A DNA stretch of 64,000 nucleotides from Roseovarius sp. MMSF_3359 (GTDB lineage: Bacteria > Pseudomonadota > Alphaproteobacteria > Rhodobacterales > Rhodobacteraceae), in NCBI RefSeq assembly GCF_030733385.1, contig NZ_JASHJC010000012.1, positions 1-64,000 on the forward strand, read 5' to 3'. Shown piece by piece: positions 1 to 9,025 of this stretch (positions are counted from its first letter, which is position 1; each line of letters starts with the position of its first letter). The notes below the pieces were generated by a model. That model ran no database searches and was not told the DNA's origin. It saw only the letters and a list, made by a program, of their open reading frames with translations. Position numbers and translations under genes: made by a program.

Positions 1-43
1 CCCCGTCGCGCCAATGCGACGACTGCGATTTTCCGGGGGCTCC

Positions 44-1702
44 ATGGAAGCTGATTACGTTGTCGTGGGCGCGGGGAGCGCCGGATGTGCGATGGTTTAT
101 CGCCTGGCAGAGGCTGGGAAATCCGTGCTGGTTATCGAGCATGGTGGCAGTGATGTGGGGCCGTTCATCCAGATGCCAGGTGCTCTGAGCTATCCGATGA
201 ACATGAAGATGTATGACTGGGGTTACCAGAGCGAGCCGGAGCCGCATCTGAACAATCGCCGCCTGGCCTGTCCGCGGGGCAAGGTCATCGGCGGGTCTTC
301 CAGCATCAACGGCATGGTCTATGTGCGCGGCCATGCGCGCGATTACGACTATTGGCGCGACCATGGGGCCGATGGTTGGGGCTATGCCGATGTGCTGCCC
401 TATTTCAAGCGCATGGAGGGCTGGGATGACGCGGGCCATGGCGGCGATCCGGCCTGGCGCGGGGCCAATGGGCCGCTCAGCATCACCCGGGGGACGATGT
501 CCAATCCGCTGACCCGCGCCTTTGTCGAGGCGGGCGGGCAGGCGGGCTATGAGCTGACCGCCGATTACAACGGTGAGAAGCAGGAGGGGTTCGGCCCCTT
601 CGAGATGACCGTGCGCAACGGGCAACGCTGGTCGGCGGCCAATGCCTATCTCAAACCTGCGTTGAAGCGGGAGAATTGCGACATCGTGCGGGGCCTCGTG
701 CATCGGGTGGTGGTCGAAGAGGGCCGCGCCGTTGGCGTCGAGGCGACGGTCAAGGGCCGGCGCGAGGTGATCCGGGCGCGGGCGGAGGTGATCCTTTCGG
801 CGTCGGCCATCAACTCGCCCAAGATCCTGATGCTGTCGGGCATCGGCGCGGCATTCCACCTGGCGGAGCACGGCATTGATGTCGTGGCCGACCGCCCCGG
901 TGTGGGGGCCAATTTGCAGGATCACCTGGAGCTTTATATCCAGATGGCGGCAAGTCAGCCGGTCAGTCTCTACCGATACTGGAACCTGGCGGGCAAGGCC
1001 TATGTCGGTGCGCGCTGGTTGATGGGGTTCGGCGGCCCCGGCTCCTCCAACCAGTTCGAAAGCTGCGGGTTTATCCGTTCGGACAAGGGCGTGGATTACC
1101 CCGATGTGCAGTTCCATTTCCTGCCGATTGCTGTGCGTTACGATGGCAAGGCCGCGGCAGAAGGGCATGGGTACCAGGCCCATACCGGCCCAATGCGTAG
1201 TAAATCCCGCGGGGCCGTGACCCTGCGCAGCGCCGATCCCGCCGACGATCCGGTGATCCGGTTCAACTATATGAGCGAGGAAAGCGATTGGGTCGATTTC
1301 CGTAAGTGTATCCGGCTGACGCGCGAGATCTTTGCGCAAGAGGCGTTCAAGCCCTATGCCAAGCACGAGATTCAGCCCGGTGCGGCGGTGCAGAGCGATG
1401 ACGAGCTGGACGATTTCATCCGCGAACATGCCGAGAGCGCCTATCACCCTTGCGGCACCTGCCGGATGGGGCGCGCGGACGATCCGGATACGGTTGTCGA
1501 CCCCGAGGGGAGGGTGATCGGCGTGGATGCCCTGCGCGTGGCCGACAGCAGCATTTTCCCGCAGATCACCAATGGTAACCTCAACGCGCCGTCGATCATG
1601 GTGGGCGAGAAGATGGCCGATCATGTGCTGGGCGTCGATGCGCTTCCGGCAGATAATTCCGAGCCCTGGATCAGTCCCCGGTGGCGCGAGGCGCAGCGTT
1701 AA
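44..1702 (+). CDS. betA: Choline dehydrogenase (GMC oxidoreductase)
   Basis: FAD-dependent enzyme oxidising choline to betaine aldehyde, the first step of glycine betaine synthesis. The 552-residue product has the N-terminal Rossmann motif VVVGAGSAG (residues 6-14), the GMC signature [13 protein letters not shown], and the C-terminal HPCGTCRMG block carrying the probable catalytic His (about residue 468), followed by [10 protein letters not shown]. The match to remembered E. coli BetA runs end to end (EPEP..NNRR, LQDHLE, FNYMS, NAPSIM). I chose the ATG at 44 over one at 14 because it begins directly with the FAD fold and follows a G-rich site. The window starts just upstream, so operon partners such as betB are out of view. 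Confidence 0.93.
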   Translation: MEADYVVVGAGSAGCAMVYRLAEAGKSVLVIEHGGSDVGPFIQMPGALSYPMNMKMYDWGYQSEPEPHLNNRRLACPRGKVIGGSSSINGMVYVRGHARDYDYWRDHGADGWGYADVLPYFKRMEGWDDAGHGGDPAWRGANGPLSITRGTMSNPLTRAFVEAGGQAGYELTADYNGEKQEGFGPFEMTVRNGQRWSAANAYLKPALKRENCDIVRGLVHRVVVEEGRAVGVEATVKGRREVIRARAEVILSASAINSPKILMLSGIGAAFHLAEHGIDVVADRPGVGANLQDHLELYIQMAASQPVSLYRYWNLAGKAYVGARWLMGFGGPGSSNQFESCGFIRSDKGVDYPDVQFHFLPIAVRYDGKAAAEGHGYQAHTGPMRSKSRGAVTLRSADPADDPVIRFNYMSEESDWVDFRKCIRLTREIFAQEAFKPYAKHEIQPGAAVQSDDELDDFIREHAESAYHPCGTCRMGRADDPDTVVDPEGRVIGVDALRVADSSIFPQITNGNLNAPSIMVGEKMADHVLGVDALPADNSEPWISPRWREAQR

Positions 1703-1756
1703 CCTTTGCCTTTCTAACTGGTTGAACCCGGGGGAAATCTCCCCGATATAAACCAA

Positions 1757-2410
1757 ATGTTAAGGATTTGTTCCGTTCTTGTTCTGCTGGCCCTCGCGCC
1801 GCCTGTTTTGGCCGGTTTTCAGGGCACCGTGCGCGTGATCGACGGCGATACGCTGGATGTGGGCGGGGTTCGCGTGCGCCTGCACGGGATTGACGCGCCG
1901 GAGGTGGGGCAGACCTGTCAAACCGCAGAGGGCAAGGATTGGGATTGCGGCACATGGGTCAGCCGCGAGGTCCGCGCGCAGTTTCAGGGTGTGGTGGCCT
2001 CCTGCGATCCGGTGGAGAAGGACCGTTATGGCCGGATCGTGGCGACCTGCCGGGTCGATGGCCGGGACATGGGGCGCGGGTTGGTGCAGCGCGGCATGGC
2101 GGTGGCCTACCGCAAGTATTCGCGCGCCTATGTGGCCGACGAGCGGGCCGCGAAACGGGCAAATGCCGGGCTTCATGCCGGTGCGTTCCAGCGTCCGTCT
2201 CAGCATCGGAAAAGCAATATAAAACAGGCGCCTGTGCCAGATCAGGCTTGCATCATCAAAGGCAATATCTCGGGCAAGGGCACGCGCATTTTTCACGTCC
2301 CCGGTCAGCAATATTATGACGCAACGCGTATTCGGGCCGACAAGGGCGAGCGGTGGTTTTGCAGCGAAGCAGAGGCGCGCGCGGCCGGGTGGCGGAAGGC
2401 CTGGAAGTAA
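1757..2410 (+). CDS. Secreted thermonuclease-family protein with C-terminal sunset domain
   Basis: A signal peptide (residues 1-19, ending VLA) precedes a staphylococcal-nuclease-like OB fold, about residues 21-140. The fold shows the VIDGDT motif, RLHGIDAPE and a later KDRYGRIVA block, which match the catalytic and Ca-binding elements of the family. Residues about 160-217 (IKGNISGKG, FHVPGQQYYD, GERWFCSEAEARAAGW) match the sunset domain often joined to such nucleases. It probably cleaves nucleic acid in the periplasm or outside the cell. It starts 54 bases after betA and shows no functional link to it. Confidence 0.88.
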   Translation: MLRICSVLVLLALAPPVLAGFQGTVRVIDGDTLDVGGVRVRLHGIDAPEVGQTCQTAEGKDWDCGTWVSREVRAQFQGVVASCDPVEKDRYGRIVATCRVDGRDMGRGLVQRGMAVAYRKYSRAYVADERAAKRANAGLHAGAFQRPSQHRKSNIKQAPVPDQACIIKGNISGKGTRIFHVPGQQYYDATRIRADKGERWFCSEAEARAAGWRKAWK

Positions 2411-2536
2411 TCAGCCCGGATATGGGGCGCGGGGTGTAAAAGAGAGTATCGCACCTCCAGATTTGATCGGTGTCAAAGAGATGCCGCGCGGGGCGCAGTA
2501 CTCCTAGGGTCAAGACCATAAGGAGAGGTGCGAAAA

Positions 2537-2773
2537 ATGTCCCATACCCCGCATGAATTGCATGAGGAATTCCCTGAATTTGACGCCAAGATTGCCGAGA
2601 TGAAGGCAAGTGACGCGCATTTTGCCCGGCTGGCGGAGGAGTATCACGAGATCAACCGCGCAGTGCACCGGGCAGAAACCAATGTGGACCCCGTGGGCGA
2701 GATGGCCGAGGTCGAGATGCGCAAGAAACGCGGGGCGCTCAAGGACGAGCTCTACCGGATGTTGTCGGCTTGA
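2537..2773 (+). CDS. YdcH family protein (DUF465)
   Basis: Small 78-residue helical protein with the features of the YdcH/DUF465 family: an N-terminal FPEF..KI motif, a central H-E-I-N-R segment and a C-terminal basic KKRGALKDE helix. The biochemical role of the family is unknown. I start at the ATG at 2537 because AGGAGAGG lies at 2521-2528 with ideal spacing; a GTG at 2528 overlaps that site. It is monocistronic and converges on the pccR-like gene with only 3 bases between the stop codons. Confidence 0.9.
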   Translation: MSHTPHELHEEFPEFDAKIAEMKASDAHFARLAEEYHEINRAVHRAETNVDPVGEMAEVEMRKKRGALKDELYRMLSA

Positions 2774-2776
2774 CGC

Positions 2777-4177
2777 CTAGCCCACCGTGTAAGGCAGAAC
2801 GCCGCGTTCATCCGGCGTAATCGACAGGCGGCGTTCCAGCGGTGGGACCGAGCGTTGGTGGCAATTGGTGCGCTCGCAAATCCGGCAGGAAATGCCAATC
2901 GGCTCGAACGCGCGGGCGTTGGTCAGGTCCATGTCATCGGCATAGACCAGTGCCTCGGCATGTTTGACGTCGCAGCCAAGCGCAATGGCAAAACGGCGCA
3001 CCGGCGCGCCGAAGGAGCCGCCCGATTTCGACACGTCCCGCGCGAGGCTGATGTAGCGCACGCCATCGGGGGTTTCGGCCAGTTGCCGCAGGAACCGCCC
3101 CGGAATTTCAAAGGCGCGGTGCACGTTCCAGAGCGGACAGGCGCCGCCGAACCGGGCGAATTGCAGGCGTGTGGCCGAATGGCGCTTGGTGATCGTCCCG
3201 GCCTGATCCACGCGCACGAAGAAGAACGGCACCCCCTTGGCGCCCGGCCGTTGCAGGGTCGAAAGCCGGTGGGCGACCTGTTCGATGGAGGCCCCGAAAC
3301 GGTTCGACAGAACCTCAAGGTCGTGGCGGGTGGTCCGCGCGGCATCCAGAAACCGCGTGTAGGGCATCAGGGCGGCCCCGGCGAAATAGTTCGCAAGGCC
3401 GATCTTGGCGATGGAGCGCGCGGCGTCAGATTGGAAATTGGCGAAGTTGAGCGTAGCTTCGAGCAGTTTGTCCTGCGTGAGCAGTGCGAGTTGCAGCAGG
3501 ATCTGGAAAATCCGCGTTTCGGGCGCGACGCGGGACGAGATGTAGAGCGTCCCGTTGGAGCGGTCGAAGCTGCGCAGTTGATCGGTGTCGGCATCGGCCA
3601 CGGTGATGCCCAGCCCCGAGAGCTTGTCGATGGCCACATCGCGGATCGTGCGCTGCGTGCCGGTGGGCGTGGCGAAACGTTCGGCGGCGCGGTCCACCGC
3701 ATCGATGTAGTTGTCGCAGTAGTGAAAGAAGTCGCGCACTTCGTCCCAGGGGCTTGTCTGCGTCCGGCTGTCCTCGCGGCCGAGGGCCTCGTCAAGCGAG
3801 GCGAGGCGTTCGTGGGTCTGCCGGTAGGCGCTGTGCAATTCGAGGAAAGCGCGGGCCAGCGCGGGGGCGTTCGAGGCGGTCAGGCGCAGGTCAGCAAGCG
3901 GCGGCGAGGTGTCGCCAAAGATCGGATCGGCCAGTGCCTCGCGCATGTCGCTGACCATGCGTTCGGCGTCCCCGGTGCTGAGTTCGGTCACGTCGAAGCC
4001 GAACTCCTGCGCCAGGGCCAGCACGACGGTGGTGCTGACAGGGCGGTTGTTGTTTTCCATCTGGTTGAGATAGGGCAGGGACACGCCCAGCTTGGCCGCG
4101 AAGTCCTTTTGTGTCAGGCCAAGGCGTTGCCGCGTTTCGCGCAGCTTGGCGCCCGCATAGAGTTTTTGTGTGGCCAT
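2777..4177 (-). CDS. pccR: Short-chain fatty acyl-CoA regulator, PccR type (XRE-ImmA/IrrE-DUF2083)
   Basis: A 466-residue regulator. An N-terminal XRE helix-turn-helix (about residues 5-65, LRETRQRLGLTQKDFAAKLG) is followed by an IrrE/ImmA-like region without an obvious HExxH motif and a C-terminal DUF2083 portion ending in a Cys-rich CRICERTNC motif. This architecture defines the ScfR family. PccR of Rhodobacter sphaeroides controls propionyl-CoA carboxylase (recalled literature), and here the gene sits 1.5 kb from pccB. A longer reading frame to 4228 would run through the TTTGCAA motifs, so I start at ATG 4177. Assignment as PccR rests on family and position. Confidence 0.88.
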   Translation of the reverse strand: MATQKLYAGAKLRETRQRLGLTQKDFAAKLGVSLPYLNQMENNNRPVSTTVVLALAQEFGFDVTELSTGDAERMVSDMREALADPIFGDTSPPLADLRLTASNAPALARAFLELHSAYRQTHERLASLDEALGREDSRTQTSPWDEVRDFFHYCDNYIDAVDRAAERFATPTGTQRTIRDVAIDKLSGLGITVADADTDQLRSFDRSNGTLYISSRVAPETRIFQILLQLALLTQDKLLEATLNFANFQSDAARSIAKIGLANYFAGAALMPYTRFLDAARTTRHDLEVLSNRFGASIEQVAHRLSTLQRPGAKGVPFFFVRVDQAGTITKRHSATRLQFARFGGACPLWNVHRAFEIPGRFLRQLAETPDGVRYISLARDVSKSGGSFGAPVRRFAIALGCDVKHAEALVYADDMDLTNARAFEPIGISCRICERTNCHQRSVPPLERRLSITPDERGVLPYTVG

Positions 4178-4191
4178 CCCCGATGCCCTGT

Positions 4192-4229
4192 CTTTGCAAG
4201 TTTGCTTTGGGTCAGGATAGGTTTGCAAA
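4192..4229. promoter_or_regulatory. Putative PccR operator upstream of pccR
   Basis: The motif CTTTGCAAGTTTGCTT at 4192-4207 matches 15 of 16 bases at 5556-5571 in front of pccB. A further TTTGCAAA palindrome lies at 4222-4229. Both lie between the pccR ATG and the upstream transporter stop, where autoregulation would act. TTTGCAAA-type sites are what I recall for R. sphaeroides PccR. Binding here is inferred. Confidence 0.6.
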
Positions 4230-4246
4230 GACCCGCGCGCAAGAGG

Positions 4247-5464
4247 TCAGGGGGCGGGCAGGCGGCGTTCCCGACGGATGACGAGGAGGATGGCGATGAT
4301 CGCAAGGAGCCCGGTGCTGAGCATGATCCAGAGCAGTGGGAAAGCACCTGTTTCGGGCGTTAAAAGCGCGCCCGCGAGGGCCGAGAGTGCCGCTCCGATG
4401 GCGATCATCAATGCGCCTGCCAGCCCGCTCGCGGTTCCGGCGAGGTGGGGTCGGACCGAGAGGGCGCCCGCAGTGGCGTTGGGGATCGTCATGCCGTTGC
4501 CAAGGCCCATCAGGGTCATCAGGCCAAAGAAGCTGATCGCCGTGCCGAGGCCCGCATAGAAGAGCCAGAGGTTCAATCCGATCCCGAGCGCGTTGACCAC
4601 GGTCCCCCAGAACACCATCCGGTTGATGCCGACGCGGACCGAAAAGCGCCCCGACACGAAATTGCCGAGCATGTAACCGATGGCCGGTGCGCCGAAATAG
4701 ATGCCGAGCTTTTCCGGCGGCAGGCCAAAGACCTGATCGCCGACGAAGGGTCCGCCGCCGAGATAGGCAAAGAACGACCCCGACGAGAGGCCCGAGGCCA
4801 GCGCATAGCCCCAGAAGCGCGGTGAGGCGAAGAGGGCGGGGTATTCGCGGACCTGTTCGCGGAAGGTCTGCCCCGAGCGCGGGGCAGTTTCACCCAGATC
4901 CGCCCAGGTCAGCCACAGGACCAGCGCACCGAGAAGGAGCAGCAACCAGAAATTCGCGTGCCAGCCAAAGGCCGCGTCGAGCATACCGCCGATAGCCGGG
5001 CCGATCATCGGCACGACAGCCATGCCCATGGTGACATAGCCGATCATGCTGGCGGCCTCTTCGTCGGGGACCATGTCACGCACGATCGCGCGGCTCAGGA
5101 CCATGGCCGCGACGATGGCGGCCTGCATCATGCGGAAGGTCAGGAAGACATAGGCATTCGTGGACAGGGCGCAGCCGAGCGTCGCCAGTAGAAAGATCAC
5201 GATCCCCGCAAGGATGACCGGGCGCCGCCCCAAGCGGTCCGAGATCGGCCCGACAAAGAGTTGCAGCACGGCGTTTACGCCGAGGTAAAGCGCCACCGAG
5301 AGTTGCAGCAGGCGATAATCAGTATGGAAATACTCGGTCATGCCCGGCAAGCTGGGCAGGAAGATGTTCATCGCCAGCGCGGCCAGACCGGCCAGCAGGA
5401 TGAGCGTCATGATGTGAGGTGCGGACCGGCGATCCAAGAACCGGGCGTTGATATTCTGACCCAT
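4247..5464 (-). CDS. Multidrug-type MFS transporter, Bcr/CflA subfamily
   Basis: A 405-residue protein with about 12 hydrophobic segments and the MFS loop-2/3 signature GPISDRLGRRPVIL, followed by the RxMxPxEE-like region (RDMVPDEEAA) typical of Bcr/CflA drug-resistance transporters. Substrate unknown. The ATG at 5464 (MGQNINARF) is preferred; the open frame continues upstream to 5599 but that stretch holds the pccB promoter region. It is transcribed towards pccR, with 69 bases between them, and away from pccB. Placement between two TTTGCAA motifs suggests it may share the propionyl-CoA response. Confidence 0.87.
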   Translation of the reverse strand: MGQNINARFLDRRSAPHIMTLILLAGLAALAMNIFLPSLPGMTEYFHTDYRLLQLSVALYLGVNAVLQLFVGPISDRLGRRPVILAGIVIFLLATLGCALSTNAYVFLTFRMMQAAIVAAMVLSRAIVRDMVPDEEAASMIGYVTMGMAVVPMIGPAIGGMLDAAFGWHANFWLLLLLGALVLWLTWADLGETAPRSGQTFREQVREYPALFASPRFWGYALASGLSSGSFFAYLGGGPFVGDQVFGLPPEKLGIYFGAPAIGYMLGNFVSGRFSVRVGINRMVFWGTVVNALGIGLNLWLFYAGLGTAISFFGLMTLMGLGNGMTIPNATAGALSVRPHLAGTASGLAGALMIAIGAALSALAGALLTPETGAFPLLWIMLSTGLLAIIAILLVIRRERRLPAP

Positions 5465-5555
5465 GCGACTTGGGTAAGGTTGCAATCCGGGGAAGTCCAC
5501 GCCTCTTGCGAGAAAATTAGCAGATTTACGGATTAGCAGGTTATCCTTTCCAAAA

Positions 5556-5571
5556 CTTTGCAAATTTGCTT
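5556..5571. promoter_or_regulatory. Putative PccR operator upstream of pccB
   Basis: CTTTGCAAATTTGCTT contains the perfect 10-base palindrome GCAAATTTGC (5560-5569) and a TTTGCAAA box (5557-5564). It repeats the motif at 4192-4207 in the same orientation and lies 65 bases before the pccB start, in the divergent region shared with the MFS gene. PccR binding is inferred from the recalled R. sphaeroides motif. Confidence 0.62.
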
Positions 5572-5636
5572 GTTTCTGCTTCCCTCTCCCCGGTGGCATT
5601 CCTTATGATCGCGCAATGACCGAAAAGGGGAGTGCC

Positions 5637-7169
5637 ATGAAAGATATCCTTCAGGAACTGGAAGAGCGCCGCGCCGAGGCCCGTCTGGGCGGGGGCGAAA
5701 AACGCATCGCATCGCAACACAGCAAGGGCAAGCTAACCGCACGGGAGCGGGTCGAGCTATTGCTGGATGAAGGCAGTTTCGAAGAGTTCGACATGTTCGT
5801 GGCGCATCGCTGCACCGATTTCGGGATGGAAAAGACCAAGATGCCTGGCGACGGGGTGATCACCGGATGGGGCACGATCAATGGCCGCATGGTCTATGTG
5901 TTCAGCCAGGATTTCACCGTCTTCGGCGGGTCGCTTTCCGAGACCCACGCGCAGAAGATCTGCAAGATCATGGACATGGCGATGCAGAACGGCGCGCCGG
6001 TGATCGGCATCAACGACTCCGGCGGCGCGCGGATCCAGGAAGGCGTGGCCTCGCTTGCGGGCTATGCCGAGGTGTTCCAGCGCAACATCATGGCCTCGGG
6101 TGTCATCCCGCAGATCTCCGTCATCATGGGCCCCTGCGCGGGCGGCGCGGTCTATTCCCCGGCGATGACCGATTTCATCTTCATGGTCAAAGACACCTCC
6201 TACATGTTCGTGACCGGTCCCGACGTGGTCAAGACCGTCACCAACGAACAGGTCACCGCAGAAGAGCTTGGCGGGGCTTCCACCCACACGCGCAAGAGCT
6301 CGGTCGCCGATGGCGCGTTTGAGAATGATGTGGAGGCGCTGGCCGAGGTGCGCCGCCTGGTGGATTTCCTGCCGCTGAACAACCGCGACAAGGCGCCGAA
6401 ACGCCCCTTCTTCGACGAACCGGGCCGGGTGGAAAACAGCCTCGACACGCTGATCCCGGACAATGCGAACACGCCCTACGACATGAAAGAGCTGATCGAA
6501 AAGGTCGCGGATGAGGGCGATTTCTACGAGATTCAGGAGGATTTCGCCAAGAACATCATCACCGGTTTCATCCGCCTTGAAGGGCAGACCGTAGGCGTCG
6601 TGGCGAACCAGCCGATGGTACTTGCCGGGTGTCTGGACATCGACAGCTCGCGCAAGGCCGCGCGTTTCGTGCGTTTCTGCGATGCGTTCGAAATCCCGAT
6701 CCTGACTTTCGTCGATGTGCCCGGCTTCCTGCCGGGGACAAGCCAGGAGTATGGCGGGGTGATCAAGCATGGCGCGAAGCTCCTCTTTGCCTATGGGGAG
6801 GCGACGGTGCCCAAGGTCACGGTCATCACCCGCAAGGCCTATGGTGGCGCCTATGACGTGATGGCGTCCAAGCACCTGCGCGGTGATTTCAACTATGCCT
6901 GGCCCACCGCCGAGATCGCGGTGATGGGTGCCAAGGGCGCGACCGAGATCATCCACCGCGCCGATCTGGGCGATGCTGACAAGATCGCGGCCCATACGGC
7001 GGATTACGAAGACCGCTTTGCCAACCCCTTTGTTGCCGCTGAACGCGGCTTCATCGACGAGGTCATCATGCCCCACAACACCCGCATGCGCGTGAGCCGG
7101 GCTTTTGCGTCGCTTCGGAACAAGAAGTTGAGCAACCCGTGGAAGAAACACGATAATATTCCGCTCTGA
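5637..7169 (+). CDS. pccB: Propionyl-CoA carboxylase, beta (carboxyltransferase) subunit
   Basis: A 510-residue subunit that transfers carboxyl from carboxybiotin to propionyl-CoA, giving methylmalonyl-CoA. Both halves of the carboxyltransferase fold are visible: the N-terminal acyl-CoA pocket ([10 protein letters not shown], then [16 protein letters not shown]) and the C-terminal half ([31 protein letters not shown]). Length is typical of PccB. The ATG at 5637 follows AAAAGGGGAG at good spacing; an upstream ATG at 5616 lacks such a site. It opens a same-strand run of small genes that leads, 2.6 kb later, to pccA. Confidence 0.96.
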   Translation: MKDILQELEERRAEARLGGGEKRIASQHSKGKLTARERVELLLDEGSFEEFDMFVAHRCTDFGMEKTKMPGDGVITGWGTINGRMVYVFSQDFTVFGGSLSETHAQKICKIMDMAMQNGAPVIGINDSGGARIQEGVASLAGYAEVFQRNIMASGVIPQISVIMGPCAGGAVYSPAMTDFIFMVKDTSYMFVTGPDVVKTVTNEQVTAEELGGASTHTRKSSVADGAFENDVEALAEVRRLVDFLPLNNRDKAPKRPFFDEPGRVENSLDTLIPDNANTPYDMKELIEKVADEGDFYEIQEDFAKNIITGFIRLEGQTVGVVANQPMVLAGCLDIDSSRKAARFVRFCDAFEIPILTFVDVPGFLPGTSQEYGGVIKHGAKLLFAYGEATVPKVTVITRKAYGGAYDVMASKHLRGDFNYAWPTAEIAVMGAKGATEIIHRADLGDADKIAAHTADYEDRFANPFVAAERGFIDEVIMPHNTRMRVSRAFASLRNKKLSNPWKKHDNIPL

Positions 7170-7181
7170 GGGAATTTGGAT

Positions 7182-7619
7182 TTGTTCAGATTTCTAAACA
7201 GATACGCGTTGGTAGCGGGCGCATTGGCGGCGAATGCGCCGCTGGTGGCTCATGCTGACGAGCCGGACAGGACGATACCCGGCAGCGTCTATCTTGGCGC
7301 GAGCACCATCGAGTTCACCAACGAAGCGGATGCAAGCGACGTCAAGGAGGGGTTTTTGTGGTACTACCGATCTCCTCTTGGCACTGCGCTCCGGGACCGC
7401 GACATGACATCAGGAGAGTTATCTGCGGTGCAAAGAGTGTGTCATGTAATGCGTGACATGGCTATCGGGTCGCCGGGCGGTGCTTTTGACGTCTACGGCA
7501 TTGAATTTGTCGATGCGAGCGGTGATCCAACGCAGGCGCCGCTTTCTCAGAGAAGCGTGTTTTTCTTCTATGAAGAAGGGCGGTGTAACGACGCGCCGCT
7601 GCAAGGTGGCGTTCAGTGA
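7182..7619 (+). CDS. Small exported protein, possible DUF6497 relative
   Basis: About 145 residues with an N-terminal hydrophobic signal (ALVAGALAANAPLVAHA). It has no family I can name with certainty. Its layout, exported and small with a mid-protein Cys (VQRVCHVM) and a C-terminal E-E-G-R-C motif, parallels the DUF6497 protein two genes downstream (DHLCNDF, EDGAC). TTG at 7182 is preferred because GAGGGA at 7167-7172 is well spaced; TTG at 7176 is too close. Only 12 bases separate it from pccB, so co-transcription is likely. Confidence 0.68.
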   Translation: MFRFLNRYALVAGALAANAPLVAHADEPDRTIPGSVYLGASTIEFTNEADASDVKEGFLWYYRSPLGTALRDRDMTSGELSAVQRVCHVMRDMAIGSPGGAFDVYGIEFVDASGDPTQAPLSQRSVFFFYEEGRCNDAPLQGGVQ

Positions 7620-7951
7620 GCCGCGACCGCTGGCATATCCTTCGCGATGGCGACGTGCTGACCTTGGCGCGGCGGTTGCCGGTGCGGTTTGACGTGAGTG
7701 CGTCGACGCGCTTGCCGGATGGATCGCGCGGGCGGGTGGCGCGGCAGGTGCGGCAGGATATATGGCGGGCGTTGCGGGGCCTTAGGGGGTTCGCCCCCGT
7801 TGTGCGGGTGACGCGCACAAGTGAGGGTCTTGAGGTAACCGCGGGCGGGCAGGCGGCGGGCCGGTTCCCGCGCGCGCACGCGGAGGCGCAGATTGCCGCC
7901 GTGCTCCAGGACCCTGAAAACCGCGCCCGCTGGATGCGGTGGGCCGGGTGA
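7616..7951 (+). CDS. Conserved-looking small basic protein in the pcc cluster
   Basis: An Arg-rich protein of 111 residues (SRDRWHILRDGDVL at the start, WMRWAG at the end) without signal peptide or membrane segment, so probably cytoplasmic. Not recognised. Its GTG start overlaps the preceding TGA (GTGA), and the next gene starts the same way on its stop, which indicates translational coupling and supports it as a real gene. A charged central segment (VRVTRTSEGLEVTAGGQAAG) suggests a compact alpha/beta fold. Function unknown. Confidence 0.65.
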   Translation: MSRDRWHILRDGDVLTLARRLPVRFDVSASTRLPDGSRGRVARQVRQDIWRALRGLRGFAPVVRVTRTSEGLEVTAGGQAAGRFPRAHAEAQIAAVLQDPENRARWMRWAG

Positions 7952-8343
7952 GGGGCTATGCCGCATATCTCGCGGCGGCGGCCCTTGCGGGCGTGGCCGT
8001 AGCCGATGCCGCGGACAAGGTCATCCTGCCGTCGGGGATCGAGGCCTATTTGCAGGAAATGCTCTGGGACCGGCCGGGTGGGGGGCTTGTGTACCGGTTC
8101 CGGTTCGTCTCCCCGGCGTTTTCGGCCATGGACCAGGATTTCGACGTGGTGCGTGGCGATCTCGACCACCTGTGCAACGATTTCGCCTTGTCGAAACTGT
8201 CGAATATCGGGCCAACGCCGACACAGGTCATTATCTCGCTTGCGGACCGGGAAAGCGAGTTCGGGGTGATCGACCCGGATGTCTCGCAGGTATTCGAGGC
8301 CTATAGTGTCGAAGATGGTGCCTGCAAATGGGAGTTCTTCTGA
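7948..8343 (+). CDS. DUF6497 family exported protein
   Basis: A 131-residue protein with signal peptide (residues 1-21, ending AVADA). The mature part (VILPSGIEAYLQEM, LVYRFRFVSP, IISLADRESEFG, EDGACKWEFF) resembles the DUF6497 family known from Rhodobacterales; its role is undescribed. Two Cys residues (DHLCNDF and EDGAC) could form a disulfide. The GTG at 7948 overlaps the previous stop as GTGA. The upstream gene at 7182 may be a diverged paralogue. Confidence 0.75.
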   Translation: MRGYAAYLAAAALAGVAVADAADKVILPSGIEAYLQEMLWDRPGGGLVYRFRFVSPAFSAMDQDFDVVRGDLDHLCNDFALSKLSNIGPTPTQVIISLADRESEFGVIDPDVSQVFEAYSVEDGACKWEFF

Positions 8344-8449
8344 TGCAGAAACAACATGTTGCGGAGAGGACCTTACCTGAACAATGTGCCACGGTCCGTG
8401 CGTCACAAGGGTGGCCGGTCGACCGCAACCTTTACCAGAGGAGATGGGC

Positions 8450-8590
8450 ATGTCCCCCGCTTTCAAGAACATCCTTGCCATTGGCCTCATCGGTCTTGTT
8501 GCGGCCTGCGCACAGCCGGCTGAAGAGGAATTCGTCGTGGTCGAGCCCGAGGCCCTCTCGACCGAAGCGGCGCCCAGCGACAAGTATTGA
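8450..8590 (+). CDS. Very small putative lipoprotein
   Basis: A 46-residue protein with a short signal peptide ending in the lipobox LVAAC (Cys about residue 17), followed by a short acidic tail (EEEFVVVEPEAL). AGAGGAG at 8437-8443 sits at ideal spacing before ATG 8450. After processing only about 30 residues remain, anchored by lipid. It resembles the tiny lipoproteins common in Rhodobacteraceae, and no function can be assigned. Confidence 0.72.
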   Translation: MSPAFKNILAIGLIGLVAACAQPAEEEFVVVEPEALSTEAAPSDKY

Positions 8591-8662
8591 GGCGATCACG
8601 AAGCGGCAGGGCATCGCACCTGTCACGCCGTGCTTGCGTCCCAAGGGATCGGGAGGTGCACC

Positions 8663-9025
8663 ATGCTGAAGCATCGTGGTTTCCCGGGTCGTTTGCCCGG
8701 CACCGATTTCCAATTCACGATTAGGCGCGCCAATCCCAAGGGGGTGACGCCCCTGACCCGCCGGGAACGCTTCAGGGACCGCAAACCCGCGGATCGCCGG
8801 GCCGATGCGGGGTTTATCCAGGCCCTTTGGGAGCATTTCGGCGATCAGCCCTTTGAGCGCGGTAACCTGGATGCGGGGCGTCTGAGCTGGCTTTTCGGCC
8901 GGGAGGTCGTGCCCGCGGAAGATCCTTTTGATTCGCAAAGTTACGAGGCGTTGCTTGTACTGGACGTGAACGCCGCGAAAGCCGCGTTTCCCGAGGTGTT
9001 CAGCGATGGGGAGGGCCGGTCATGA
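8663..9025 (+). CDS. Hypothetical protein of the pcc cluster
   Basis: A 120-residue, strongly charged soluble protein (RRANPKGVTPLTRRERFRDR near the N-terminus, then FIQALWEHFG and GRLSWLFGREV). Not recognised. GGGAGGTG directly upstream of ATG 8663 decides the start. It is the last gene of the small-gene train after pccB; beyond it come about 400 bases without a convincing gene and an intrinsic terminator. Confidence 0.68.
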   Translation: MLKHRGFPGRLPGTDFQFTIRRANPKGVTPLTRRERFRDRKPADRRADAGFIQALWEHFGDQPFERGNLDAGRLSWLFGREVVPAEDPFDSQSYEALLVLDVNAAKAAFPEVFSDGEGRS

